Positions 39,728-50,890 are shown, counted from the stretch's first letter. The stretch is 64,000 nt of DNA from Dolomedes plantarius (GCA_907164885.2 OU015492.1:41586893-41650892), one strand, 5' to 3'. A program made the numbers and translations. The notes: generated by a model from the sequence alone, not told the origin.

Positions 39728-39753
39728 CTCAAATGTACGGGTACAGTGCAAAA
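39728..39753 (-). repeat. UTR motif, 3' copy
   Basis: CTCAAATGTACGGGTACAGT then GCAAAA in the 3' UTR repeats, with three to four differences, at 44488-44515 in the 5' UTR. A second shared motif, ACACTCCAAGGAGAAC, also occurs in both UTRs (about 39680 and 44582). Confidence 0.8.
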
Positions 39754-39810
39754 TTCAAAATAAAACATAACTGATGCAATGAAAAGGGCAAGAATGAAAG
39801 AGAACGGCAG

Positions 39811-41205
39811 TTAGTATTGAAATATTTCATCTTCCAGAAGGTTAAGTTGATGAATGAAAACGGAAATGTTCTGACGGGAGACGGGGTTAAGCAACAGACG
39901 GGAAGGATGAATTTCTGAAAGATTATGAGGCAATAAGTTACGGCGGAGATCATTAAAGTACGGGCAATGGTAAACATAATGAATGGGATCGGCACAGGCC
40001 TCACCACAAACACAAACTGGGTATTTATTAAGAAAACGATGATAGTAGGACGGAAACTTGCCGTGTCCGGTTATAAACTGAGAAAGAAAATGATCAGAAT
40101 AATTCCTATAAACTGAAACTCTGGGGACCAGAGAACGCGAGTGACCACTGACTTCCAAGGACTTCCAACGCGCTTGCCACTCTAACCACAAATGCCTCAT
40201 GAGGCTACGCCGACATCTACTGGGGGAGGTTCCAACCCTACCGTCGACGATTGCTAGTACCCCAGCTGACTTGGCTGCAGCGTCGGCAGCCTCATTGCCA
40301 GCAGTCCCAACGTGAGCCCTAGTCCAACATAACTTAAACAGCAGATTGAGTGAAGTAAAATGGAAAATAAAAGAACGAATTTTAATGATCAGAGTATTGT
40401 AATTAGGATAGAGGCACAAAGCCTCCAGAGCCGAGCGAGAATCAGAAATCAAACAGAAAGAAGTAACCTCATTAATGTAAGCCCATTCTATTGCTTTGTA
40501 TATGGCATAGAGTTCAGCCTGAAAGACCGAAGCTTCGTCGTTGATACGGAATGAACCAGTATGTATTTTTGTATTTTCTGAGTCAAGGACAACAAAACCG
40601 GAGCCAACTCTATTGTTCATCTTAGAACCGTCCGTGAAAATAAAAAACTGGAAGTCACCGGGAGAGAGAGGATTGAAATTTGTAAAATTAAGAATAATAT
40701 CTTTATAAGAAACAAAACGATTGGGCTTTTCGATCCTCTCAGGGTGTAACGTTATACCAAAGATGTCAACTGAGTTATTACATTTTAACTGAAATAAAGC
40801 GGCTTCAAGGGAGGCGGTCAAATCAATGGGGGGAATACCAGCTATCACCCCCAAAGAGGCGGTAGAGGAAGTTCTATAAGCTTTTGTAATTGTTAAAAGG
40901 GCTGACCTGAAAATTTTATTTAAAGAGTTGACAGTTCTTACATTGTTATTGAACCAGATTGGGGCGCCATACAAAATTATTTTTTCTATAACAGTATTGT
41001 AAATCAGTTTAATGACAGCGTTACCAACCCCCCAAGTAGCTTTAGAAATGCGGATGAGTTTATTAAAAATGGTTTGGGTTTTACTATGGATATATTTAAA
41101 GTGCTCGTTCCATGTGAGGTTATTATCAAAAATTAAGCCAAGATATCTAAAACTATTGACTACTTTAATTTTTTCGCCTTCAAATTTAATAATAGGATTT
41201 TCCCC
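39811..41205 (-). pseudogene. LINE ORF2, C-terminal part: thumb, RNase H and zinc-knuckle tail
   Basis: This part of ORF2 is open from about 41205 to the stop at 39811. It begins in the RT thumb with FRYLGLIFDNNLTWNEH and continues through YGAPIWF (40974). RNase H follows: FIFTDGSK (first Asp), QAELYAIYKAIEWA (Glu), ISDSRSALEAL (second Asp) and WTRAHVGTAGNEAADAAAK (His and last Asp). All four catalytic positions are intact. A CCHC-like tail CVCGEACADPIHYVYHC follows near 40000-40060. RNase H removes the RNA strand after first-strand synthesis. It is separated from the RT part by a 1-nt frame change at 41195-41211. No ATG is expected here because it is the interior of one polyprotein. Confidence 0.9.
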
Positions 41206-42746
41206 GGCTTACACCCCTTTTTAATAAAATAGAGTAAATTGGTTTTTTTGTGGTCAAACTTAAGACTATGATTAGAACTCCAGTCCACTAGGGACTGGGT
41301 AACACTATTACACTTGTTTTCGAGACCGGGGAAAGAATAATCAGCAGAAATTAAAAGTATATCATCAGCATAGGCTATTAAAAATGTTTTATCCGGGAAA
41401 GCAATATCAAAAATATCATTAACTATTAAATTCCAAAGCAAAGGAGAGGAAATGGCGCCCTGAGGAACGCCCAAATCATATTGTTTTTTAATGTTAATAA
41501 ACTGGCTGGAGTATGAAACAAATCTATTGGAAAAATAACTGAAATAAATGTTAACCAGATATGGAGGAGCCTTAATGTCTATTAACTTTTTTAAAATGGC
41601 ATCCCAACGAACAGAGTTAAAAGCATTTTTAATGTCAAAGGAAATTAAAGCAACATGATAATTATTAGACCGGAAGTCCTTAATTTTATTAACAACAAAA
41701 GAAAGAGCGTCGAGGGTGCTCCTGCCCCTGACAAAACCGAACTGGAATTCACTGATGATATTGTTGCTATTGATGAATTCCTGAAGTCTATTGACAATTA
41801 TTTTTTCAAATACTTTTCCCAAAATGGGCAACAAACAAAGTGGGCGATAAGAACTGAAGTTTTGAGGATCATGGTCTGCCTTAGGCAGAAAAATAAGCCT
41901 TGCAATTTTCCATTCCTCAGGGAAAAAACCCTGGTTGAGACAGTTATTAAAGAAATCAGTAAACAAAAACGGATTAATATGAAAGATTTCAGTGATGACA
42001 TCCAGGCAAATCCCGTCGGGGCCAGGAGCCTTTTTTGGCTTGAAAGTACTGAGGGTGTATTTAAGTTCAGAAAAAGATACCGGATCAAATTGCTCAATAT
42101 TATTGTACCAACCATGATTGTGAGAGAGGGAACTAACGTTATTGTAAGGAAAATGAAATGAAATAAGACTGTCAATATTATCTTTAACTAAAAAGCTGTC
42201 AACAGAAATAAACTTACTGCAAAAAACTGAAACTGAAACCTCACCAATGAGGGATTTAAAATTACTAAAAGGAGTTTCAACAGAAATATTGTGTAGGAAT
42301 TCCCTCCAGGATTTCCTCTTGGCGGACATAACAAGCCTCTTGTACTTGGCATGGGCGCGAACCCATATAGCCCTGTTGGCAGATCTCTCAATATTACTAT
42401 TAGTGGAGCGCTGAAATTTTCTTCGGAGCGCTCTAACACGCTTTCTAGCAATAGATAGATCAACAGTCCACCAAGGGACCCTATGGAGGGATTTTTTAGC
42501 CAAAGGGACAGTGCCAAAATTACCAGGAAAAGAACTAAGAACAGAGGATTGAAAAGACTGGACCATATTATTGAGACTAGTACTGGGAAAATCATAAAAA
42601 TTATTAAAAAGATTACATTTTATATTAAGCCAGTTTCTATTGTTTAGATTGTATTTAACAAACTTAGGATAAGAGGCGGTTGTGGAAGTGGTGCTTATGT
42701 TAAAATTTATGTTTTGATGTTCCGAACCGTTGATTTGGTCAGACAC
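41160..42746 (-). pseudogene. LINE ORF2, reverse transcriptase part
   Basis: Central segment of the ORF2 polyprotein. From residue 238 of this segment: KKAPGPDGI (RT block 1), SSYRPLCLLPILGKVFEKI at about 298-316, FQFGFVRGRSTLDAL at about 335-348, SFDIKNAFNSV with the first catalytic Asp at 371, GVPQGAISSPLLWNL at about 426-440, and AYADDILL with the two Asp at 461-462. All catalytic residues are present. The upstream 230 residues link to the endonuclease and carry the basic region RKRVRALRRKF. The segment frame starts 15 bases after the endonuclease frame ends, because a 2-bp duplication (GTGT on plus, 42829-42832) shifts the reading. It ends at 41160 after a second shift at about 41205. Confidence 0.93.
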
Positions 42747-42760
42747 GACCCAATCAGTAA

Positions 42761-43348
42761 TTATTGTATTGCTATTGAAATCTGTGATAGTAAGGTCGAT
42801 CCAGCTCCTACCTCTGGAGGAAACAAAAGTGTCGGGGCGCCGTTACTAGGATTAAGCAAATTAAAAGAAAATTGATTAATAAAATCCAAGAGAATAATAC
42901 CCCTATTATCAGTGATCTGGCTTCCCCATAAAGAATGTTTAGAATTAAAGTCCCCAAGTAGGACAATATTTTCCCAGCGTTTTAGGTTTATGATACCGAT
43001 AATATTGTTCAAAACTTCATCAAAAAGATCATCATTACCAGGAGGGATGTAAGTATTTATAAATAAAATATTGAACTGGTTAACAAAAATAGCATTAATA
43101 TAAGGACTACAAAAAACAACTGTAAAAGGTAAATTATTATTAACAACGATACAGGATTTTGGATTTAAAGAACTGGAAACAATATGTAAAGAAGAACCAA
43201 AACCAACAACAGAATTATTTAAAACATACGGTTCTTGGACGAAAGCAAACGAAATGGGGGAGACGCAAATGTCAGCTCTAAGCTGACTGCAGGCGAATCT
43301 ACTTTTACCTATGTTCACCTGCCGACAAGAAAGGGAGGTACTATCCAT
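42761..43348 (-). pseudogene. LINE ORF2, N-terminal AP endonuclease part
   Basis: The ATG at 43346-43348 overlaps the ORF1 stop. The segment carries the apurinic-endonuclease fold that nicks target DNA for target-primed reverse transcription. Visible motifs are FVQEPYV (catalytic Glu at residue 39), INTYIPPG at about 97-104, GDFNSKHSLWGS (Asp 133 and Asn 135) and TDNRGI. The last EN motif (SSRGRSWIDLTI) and the SDQ motif (VVSDQING) are found in the other frame at 42720-42825, after a 2-bp AC duplication. The EN domain was therefore intact until that single event. Confidence 0.9.
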
Positions 43349-44416
43349 AATTGATGAAGTTCCTCAACCTATTTAGTTCTTTCTGAAAAGCATCGCACCC
43401 CCTAAAGTTCGCTCTATGGTTAGTTTTTACATGATTTTTTTTGTATTATTATTGAAGAGTATGCAATTGTGACAAGATTCATTCTTTTTGTTACACCCAT
43501 TTCCCTCATGCCCAGATTCCCCGCAGTTGTAACATGTCGCGGTCTCAGTTCTACAGAACTTAGAAGTGTGGCCATATTTCAGGCACTTATAACACTGACG
43601 GGGCTTGAGGTACTCCTTAAAAGTGTAACGTTCCCAACCGATATGTATCCTGTCTAATTTAGAAAATTTTTGAAATGAGACCCCGTCCAAAGCTAGAATA
43701 TGGTTAGTTCCCCTTTTGCCCTTAAAGGACCCCCTGTGTATTACCGCTACGTTATCCACGCCATTCTGTGATGACACAGCAGTGGTCACTTCTTGCTCGG
43801 TGATGTCATTATTGACATCAAAAATAATAACCTGGGGGTCGACTTTCTTCGAGCTTCTGCAATTGACATTATTTTTAAGGTTAGTGTTGTTGGCTATTGC
43901 ATGTTTAAGAGTTTCCAAGTCCCCAGCTGAATTTACTTCCAATAAAAATTCCCCATTTCTAGTTTCTCTGGTTCTTTTGATGCCTACTTTAAGTGATTTA
44001 GGATTGAGGTTATTAACTATGAGGTCTTTAACTTTGTCTGTATTGGAGCTGTTAGAGTCTTTGCTAATTATTACTACGTGTTCTTCTTTATGGCAATAAG
44101 GGACAGGAATTTTAACATGAAGGCCAGAGCTTAATGCTCCAGCGTAAGATTGTTTATTAGAGACAGGGGTTCTGGTATTTTCGATCACTCGATAAGCCTC
44201 CGCAGCATCAGCTTTAAGTTCACTATTTGTTATTAAAACTCCTGTTATGATTTCTATAAGTTTATCAACCCTCTCCCTGATGAATGTGGAATTAGATACA
44301 TTTACTTTGGCGGTGGTTAGTGTTTTTTCTATTTCAGCTTTGTAGGTGTAGATAACTTTGTGAATTGGGTTAGTCCTGATTTTATTCATGTCTAAGGGAG
44401 GAGGATCCTCCTCCAT
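43341..44416 (-). CDS. LINE ORF1, gag-like nucleic-acid-binding protein with CCHC knuckles
   Basis: Starts MEEDPPPLDMNK at 44416. It is the RNA-binding partner that packages the LINE transcript. The N-terminal third is helical and charged. A central part resembles the RRM-like fold of I/R1-group gags (VIIFDVNNDITEQEVTTAV near 197-214, then WERYTFKEYLKPRQCYKC). Zinc knuckles are CYKCLKYGHTSKFC (275-288) and CYNCGESGHEGNGC (295-308), both CX2CX4HX4C. A third begins at CHNC (315). As written the frame ends at 43427 because a run of eight A (plus-strand T8, 43435-43442) puts the last part out of frame. The expected tail (NHVKTNHRANFRGC, completing knuckle three) continues in the next frame to a stop at 43341-43343. 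The run could be a slippage mutation, a sequencing error or a programmed slip. Confidence 0.9.
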
Positions 44417-45254
44417 GATTAACTAAAACAACTAAACACAACCTCTAAGAGAACTTAAAATATAAAAACTAAAGGGAACCTTTACGGCTCCAAAATGTAC
44501 GGGGACAGTACAAAAACTCTAAGAGAACTAATAACTACAGCAACAAAAGCGGCACTCGTGCGCACCAAAAGTTAAATACCAACACTCCAAGGAGAACTTA
44601 AAAAATAGAAAATAACTCACAACGAAACTAAAAATAACGAGAAATCGGTGTGTGACTTTAAAATTGAAAAGTGTATATATAAAAAAAGAAAAAGTGTAAA
44701 TTTGTGTAATAAATTAAAATAAACAAAGAAAAAAGATGAAAAATGACTAACAGCCTAACGGCCCTAACCAAAACAACGAAAAAAAACACAACCTAACACA
44801 ACCTAACACAACCTAACGGCCCTAAGGGTGACCAGACAATTAACTAAAAGGGGAAGAAAAATATTAGTGGACAGAGCAGAGTCAAAAACGTGCTCCTACA
44901 CAAGGTAGAACAGGGCGGTAACGTACTCTGATATCCACGCAAAAAGGGGAAAAACTAAAAATGGTCACCGTGGAAGAACTGCAGCGCTTTAGGTCAATCT
45001 CGGGACTGACACAAGGCGGAATGCTCGCCCAGAAGGCCTGTAACTTTAGTTTCGCCCCGCCGCTCAAGCCCGAAGGCGATTGGAGGAGGTATTCACAGGT
45101 GCGCCACGTGAAGGCAGTTACTCGACCATTTACAGCTGTGATAAAAAGAACTACCTAGGTCACTCGCTTAGGAAAGAGATCGATGACAAGGCAATCGGCT
45201 ACTAATCTCTTGTATCCTGGCAAATTTCAAATAAATCACAGCTGTCACGCACCC
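44417..45254 (-). other. LINE 5' UTR with repeated motifs
   Basis: About 840 bp upstream of ORF1 in sense direction; internal promoters of LINEs normally lie here. It holds the UTR motif at 44488-44515 and a CCTAACACAA decamer repeated three times (44788-44817). It also holds a GC-richer first 200 bp (45050-45254) next to the element start. No TATA is evident, as usual for such elements. Confidence 0.75.
44788..44817. repeat. Decamer repeat CCTAACACAA, three copies
   Basis: Three head-to-tail copies, followed by CCTAACGGCCCTAAGG. Each contains CCTAA, the arthropod telomeric pentamer on its C-rich strand. A telomere link is only a visual similarity. Confidence 0.85.
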
Positions 45255-45270
45255 TCTATTTATGAGAAAA
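45255..45270. repeat. Target-site duplication of the LINE, right copy
   Basis: TCTATTTATGAGAAAA, identical to 39264-39279, abuts the LINE 5' end. Confidence 0.92.
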
Positions 45271-45491
45271 TGGCAATCGTTAAATATCTCGACTGTTTCA
45301 GCAAATTTAATTAATAAATTAAAATGATGCTATAATAAAAAGAAATATTATCCGCATCATAATGCTATACGTAGTATTAAACTTTTTAATGACCGCGGAT
45401 CAAACGCTGGTTTCTAACTTTAAAACTAGTATTAACATACGCACCTTCTGGTTTTTTAAGTACAGATTTTTTTTTTAATTCTTTGCAACGT

Positions 45492-45680
45492 AGTCGGGTG
45501 ATGGCCGAATAGCTAACGCGCTGGCGTCCGGTACAGAGTCTGTGGGTTCGCGACCCACTGCTGGCATGGATGTTTCTAGTCGATCGGAATTGGCTTTAAG
45601 TTGAAGGTCCGGTCAAATTACCCCTTTAGTAACAAAAGTTGACAGTACCGCTCTCAACCAACAATTCATCATCATAACGT
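45492..45680 (+). mobile_element. tRNA-derived SINE
   Basis: A tRNA-like head of about 74 nt (45494-45567) has A box TGGCCGAATAG (45502) and B box GGGTTCGCGACCC (45543-45555). The body runs to about 45680 with GGATGTTTCTAGTCGATCGG and a closing CAACAATTCATCATCATAAC. The arms do not form a convincing full cloverleaf with an acceptor stem, so it is a SINE rather than a tRNA gene. Confidence 0.7.
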
Positions 45681-45689
45681 TCTAGCACA

Positions 45690-46980
45690 TGTTGCTTGAT
45701 AAAACCTGAATAATATGTAAAACAAATTAAGTATCTTGAAAAAATATCTACTCAACTTTCCCATTTTGATGGCTATCACGTCAAATTAAAGAACACAGTT
45801 TATTCACTTATTTTTTATGCAGTATAACAAAACTTGACACATGAATGCAATATTAAATCAGTTTTCAAGCCTTTAATTAAAAGCTTTTAATAATTTTATT
45901 GCGTGTCTGTAAACAAAATTATTCCTATTTTAAATTCCTTTTCACCTTATTAAAACTTTCAAGAAATGTGAGCAATGCTAAAGTTTATGATAACTTCAAT
46001 TAAACCTTATTATGTAATTAAATGTACTAAAAAAATGGAAGCCTTATAAAATAAATGAGTCTTGGCAAATGCCGGTGAAATCTTGAAGAGTAAATGACTA
46101 GTTTCCTTCCTCTCTTTATATCAATTACAATCACTATCTTAAGATAATGAAAATTAATGAATTATAAACATGTATAGCCCTTTAACGCTGTCTAGTTTTA
46201 TTAAATAGCATATCTTTGCAAATAATTATGTTGATTACCAAACAAACTCATGATTTACGTCACATCTTGTACATCTGGAATGAAACTAGTGAATGATTTT
46301 TGAACTTTCACTTAGCTATGAATAGAATGGAATTTATTCATTCAAATATGATTCTAACGCTGGAAGAAATAGAAGAGTTATATTTCAATATGTATAAAAG
46401 AATTCCCAAATTCACAACCTTAACATTTTGGTGTTTATTATCCAAGTTTCTTGTACCAGAGTACCAAAACGTAAAGTAATCTGAAATTCTGAAATATGAA
46501 AGATTTCGAACTACTTTTGCTTGAATTTAACAATGAATTCACCATCTTACATTAATAAGATAAAGGGCTTTATTTAACTCCGCAACATAAACACTCTGCC
46601 ATGAATCTTGATTTATTGGGTGATTATTCCTTAAGCGATTGACAATGGAGTTTGTTTCCGTTTTGTTCTTCTTTTGAATGTGAATATGACGCTTACCGTA
46701 ACAACATTGTTATAGTTGTATGATAACTAGCTACGAAGAGTAATCAAGCTTCATAGGAAAGTACCACTACATGTAAAAAGTATATAAGAGAGAAAACATT
46801 AAACATAATCAGTTAAAGAGACAGAGTAAGTCTGTGACAAAACTAAAGAAGCAATCGAATATGCTAGAGAGAACCGTATGCAACTTATGTATTCACTCTA
46901 ATTCCAGTTCATGACCCATGAAATAGATTCTATGTTTCAACTGGAATAAAAATGTTTTATTTACATTTTTTATTTCATAT
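45690..46980. other. AT-rich region without recognisable genes
   Basis: Nothing recognised. Confidence 0.4.
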
Positions 46981-46984
46981 AAAT

Positions 46985-47350
46985 ATGTTGTTGTTATTGT
47001 TATTGTTCTTCTGCCCCCTTGTTTCTAGTGCCCCCTGGCCGGAATTTACCCCAGACCACGCCCATATAAACTAACGAGCTGAGGGATGCGGCCCGGATTT
47101 AAAATGACACCACAATGATTAGAATCCGATTTAGCCAGGTACCACCTCAATTTTGATTAATCACTCCCAGGTGTGGCATCTGGGTGGATTCATACCCTCT
47201 TCTACCCACTCTGACCTCATAGAGGGACTTCCCAGGCGACGGATTTAAAGTGGCCATATCCGGCCTAGACACGTAGGTCTTTAACAGCGTTTGTCGGGAT
47301 TCGATCCAAGCACCATCAGCACCGAAATCCGACATGCTACAGATAGGCTA
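46985..47350 (-). mobile_element. tRNA-derived SINE with (AAC/AAT)n tail
   Basis: On the minus strand the A-box-like TAGCCTATCTG (47340-47350) and B box GGATCGAATCC (47297-47307) lie about 40 bp apart at the 5' end. The body of about 280 bp is GC-rich. The 3' end is an AACAACAACAATAACAATAA-type tail (46985-47010), the hallmark of a retroposed SINE. Confidence 0.7.
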
Positions 47351-48949
47351 CCTCGAGACCTCTTATAAATCTATGTTTTACGTGTGAATTGACGAGAAAC
47401 GTTTCTAAAAGTGAATAGTTAGTGATGACTCTTATTGGGTAAGTACGGAAGGGGGAATACTATCTGCTCCGAGTATTTCGGATTATTTTATATGTATATA
47501 ATATTAATAGACTGAAAGCACATTGTTTCATTATTTTAATCACCATACCACTTTGACTGAAAATATGTAAATACAGATCCTTCATGCCAGGCTTTTGAAA
47601 AATTCAGAAACCAGTAATCTTCTTTATCATTTCGTATAGAATTAGTCAATTGGGAATTCGGGGAAGAAGCCAAAAATGTAATATAGTTACACATAAATAA
47701 AAATGAAATATTTTTTCAAACATACTGATGCTTCATCTAAAAAATAGCTGAAACATATGTACATTAGATATTTGAAGCGCAGAAAGCATTTAAAATATGT
47801 GTTTTAAGCAGACGTAAGGCACCAAAGAACTATAATCGCATCCTATGCATTTCAAGCAGACAGGATTGCTGCCCTATGTTTATTCACAGTACTACGTTGA
47901 CGGGACCATGATTTTTCCCTTTCAGAAATATCACTATTTGAATTCTGTTTATCAACAGTAGGCCGTGCATTTCATAGCAGGGTGTTATTTAATTGTAAAG
48001 ACTTCGAAAAGGTCACGTAAATTTCAGTGAATGCAGGAGAGTCGTAAATAATTTTATAGCCGGTTACGTGTCTTTAGAATAATGTTTCGCTTTACTGGCG
48101 TTGGAATAAATGCCATGAATTCGAAGCTTATGGTTGTCAAGGTTCGTCTACTTATTTTAAGAGCAGAATGAAAAAAAAGATACGTGATAGGCAAGCGGAA
48201 TTATCATTAAATATTTGTAGGAAAAAAGTGCCTTTTTTCTGAAATAAAAACTAAAGGTGACAGTATGTAATGAATAATAAAGGCAATTAAATTCTCAAGC
48301 GGAAAATATATTTTAATATCAGCCATATTTAATATCATGTTTACTGTATGAGATAAAAGTGGTCTTGAAGATACAACTCACTATGCATTTAAAAAATCCA
48401 AAATCGAGATGCGTGGAAATAGATATGAAAGTTAAATTAAAATATCATTCCTCTGAATTATTTATAAAGAATATATGCTTCTTTTCTATAGCTTCTGAAT
48501 ATTTTCTGTTCAACTAACCAATATTTTAAGCTAACAGTAAGATATTTTTTAAAGCAAACAAATTATATACTACCTTTCCTTGTTGCGAAAGCAATGGATT
48601 ATAATTATATCACAAGTATGAAACGTTTTTAATTTTGCAAGGATAATCCTCAATTCTTGCTCAAGCTGAAGCTAAAAATATTATTAAGTAAGCTAAATAC
48701 ATAGTTTTCAATGAGTTTAGAAGTGACGATGCTAAATTCAGAGATATAACTAAGCGTATATGATGTGTTTACGAAAAGTATTGGAAAATTCCATGAGCAT
48801 TTTGACACTTTTCATAAAGTTTCGCTTTACTATTTCGAAATGTTTGAAAGAAGAAACACTTATCTTCTTTATTAAGACTGGTAAAGTTTACATAAGATTC
48901 GATTCACAATAATCGAACTTTTAAGTCAATAAATCTAAAGAAGCCGCTT
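47351..48949. other. AT-rich region without recognisable genes
   Basis: Nothing recognised. Confidence 0.4.
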
Positions 48950-49400
48950 AAGATATGATAATTGCGGCATACGCGGTTGGTATAAATACCAAGCAGCTAT
49001 ATTAAAGAAGGGTCGACGAAGTGTTGAGGAAGGAGCTAGGAAGTGCGTTCGACGAAACGAAAGGAAGTGAGAGCAAGTAAAGGGAGGAGTAGCCGCTCGG
49101 GGCATAGCTAGGTTGCTTCAAACCTACGCAAGTTCTTGTTAGGTCCAAAGTTTATAAAGTTTGCATTGCTGGTCGACTTTCAAGTATTGCGAGTATTTCA
49201 AACTGTATTTATTTGCAACGTGTCTATATTGAAATAATTTGCCTTGCATGAATGATATATGTATCTCGTACTAGTAGTACGCATTGCTTACGTTGAAAAG
49301 AAAATATATATGTGCCAATGCTTGAATAAACATTGTTTTTGTGTAAGAACTGTGTTTGAATGAAATTATTTAGAGTGCCACTTCAAGATATACATACCCA
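48950..49400 (+). mobile_element. LTR-like segment with TATA box and polyA signal
   Basis: GGTATAAATACCAAGCAGC at about 48979 is a strong TATA context. AATAAACATTG lies at about 49326, followed by a GTGTAAG/GTGTTTG G/T-rich downstream element. The interval of about 340 bp is richer in GC than its surroundings and has no ORF. This is the U3-R-U5 layout of a solo LTR. I cannot define termini or target duplication. A short non-coding transcript unit is the alternative. Confidence 0.3.
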
Positions 49401-49427
49401 AAGGTAAGGTCGAAGTAGCTATTCTTC

Positions 49428-49552
49428 ATAGACTTATTCGTCTTTACATTTTAAAGACGAATAAGTCTATGGAGACTTATTCGTCTCCATAGACTTATTC
49501 GTCTATGGATACGAATAAGTCTCCATAGACGAATGGGGCTTATTCGTCTCCA
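49428..49552. repeat. Palindromic minisatellite built on AGACTTATTCGTCT
   Basis: CATAGACTTATTCGTCTTT faces AAAGACGAATAAGTCTATG across a 3-5 nt loop. The same word then recurs in direct and inverted orientation (TCTATGGAGACTTATTCGTC, then GGATACGAATAAGTCTCC, then GGGGCTTATTCGTCTCC) to 49552. It should fold into nested hairpins. Confidence 0.92.
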
Positions 49553-49559
49553 AGAGTTC

Positions 49560-50285
49560 ATCATCGAATCCTCAACCTATAGAGTGCAGCATTTCGCGTG
49601 TAACACAAAAGAATATACAAGTAAGTAAAAGTGAGAAATATTTTTTCGCATATTTTGTCATTATTTTGTCATCTCAAAGAGAAAAATGTAATAATTTCCC
49701 ACTGCAACCCAAAAAAGAAACCTTGTTTGTAAATTTAAAAAAAAAACAGCTTTTTTAAAATAATTTTTTGTCATTACAAGGATAAAAAAATACAAATAAG
49801 GTAATTCATACCCTATTTTCTTTAATTGCTATTTATAAATTTAAATTATCTTTATTTAATTGTTGTCAAATTGAATCAATTAAATCATTCACTTCCAAAT
49901 TATTTTTTGATTTTTTTATGCTTATCGTTTTTAACATGTTCCTTCTGTAACGTCGTTTACTAATTGCACTACTTAACAAATTGTAACTTTTTTTCTGTAT
50001 GTTGCTTGTAAATGGGGGAATTTAATTACTTTTAGAGGGCTGAATTCAGTGGAATAATCGGATTCTCTATATAGCGTCACATTTATTAGATACACATCAG
50101 TTACGTAAATTCAACAGTGAAATATTTCACAAATATTGACAGTTTGAAATATAAACAAAAAATAATATTCATCAGTAAAACTGCTTTCTTTATTACTTAA
50201 CAAAAATCTGTGAACTAATGCTAGAACGAAACTGTTGCATAATGTTGATATTAACAATGTTATTTTTCAAAATAGGATGATGTCT
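49560..50285. other. AT-rich region without recognisable genes
   Basis: Nothing recognised. Confidence 0.4.
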
Positions 50286-50289
50286 TTCT

Positions 50290-50890
50290 TGATGACAGTG
50301 CTTTCCTTTTGTAATATGTCTGATGACTCTCCCTAAACAGAAACCGACAGTAGTCTCGTACATCATTTCAGGTTCCCAACGCCCTTGAAAACGATGTTCC
50401 TAAGTAAGGATGCCTTGATGAAAACTTTCATCCTGTTCATCACTCACAGCACACAAGTTTTCTGGAAAAAAGTCTAGGAGGGAGTGCAAAAAGAAACTTT
50501 TAGTGATATTTTACAACTCATATACTTGCAATTGTCCAGTAGAACAGTCACTATAGAAGCATATACATCGTCTTTTTTGTTACCCCAAAAATTGTGAATA
50601 ATGGTTCTGAAAAACGTACAAGCAGCTAACTCCAGATCCGTAAGCTTAGCATCGAACGGTGGGTCTTTCAACAATTTTCTGATTTGTGGCCCAATAAATA
50701 TACCCTCCTTCACCTTCGTTTCACTCAGTTTGGGAAACTTTTCCCACAAATGCTTAAGGCCGTGGCCTTTTTTTTATCAAGAGACTTGACAAAGTTTTCT
50801 ACCAAGCCCAACTTTATATGAAGGGGAGGCAAAATTCTTTTACTCGGCTCAACCAGTGGTATATTTTTGACATTTCTCTCTCCAGAAACG
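50290..50890 (-). pseudogene. Orphan repeat protein family A, copy 2, C-terminal half
   Basis: Overlaps the region missing from copy 1. The minus strand from about 50880 reads ILPPLHIKLGLVENFVKSLD, then HLWEKFPKLSETKVKEGIFI and GPQIRKLLKDPPFDAKL. KYMSCKISLKVSF follows, then in shifted frame LDFFPENLCAVSDEQDESFH, EHRFQGRWEPEMM and a basic tail near 50300. These are the HIKLG, GIFxGPQIR, DFFPENLGxVSDEQGE and FHQDI landmarks of the family as I remember it. Breaks: a frameshift near 50760, another near 50480 and a stop after GILT. It faces copies 3 and 4 less than 3 kb away. Confidence 0.7.

Larger units (their letters stand above)
39280..45254 (-). mobile_element. Full-length non-LTR retrotransposon (I/R1/LOA group), about 5.98 kb
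   Basis: A two-ORF LINE on the minus strand between perfect 16-bp target-site duplications. The order in sense direction is 5' UTR (45254-44417), ORF1 (44416-43341), ORF2 (43348-39811) and 3' UTR (39810-39280). The first base of ORF2 lies inside the end of ORF1 (overlap within TATGGATAG). The 3' end has no poly(A); it closes with a stable hairpin and CTCTCATCTAATT. Presence of an AP endonuclease, an RT with YADD, an RNase H and three gag knuckles places it in the I/R1 group; R1/LOA is my best guess from RT blocks. Perfect duplications and full length indicate a recent insertion, yet three frameshifts interrupt the ORFs. Confidence 0.93.

Noticed and set aside
41655..42161. 168-residue plus-strand frame inside the LINE
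   Set aside because: It is antisense to the RT domain, whose catalytic motifs on the minus strand are unambiguous. Frames at 42188-42595 and 41798-42175 are shadows of the same region.
43716..44099. 127-residue plus-strand frame opposite LINE ORF1
   Set aside because: Shadow of the knuckle-containing ORF1 on the minus strand.
45494..45567. Functional tRNA gene
   Set aside because: A and B boxes are present, but I cannot pair a proper acceptor stem, and the homology continues into a SINE body. The same argument applies at 36.6-37.1 and 47.0-47.35 kb.
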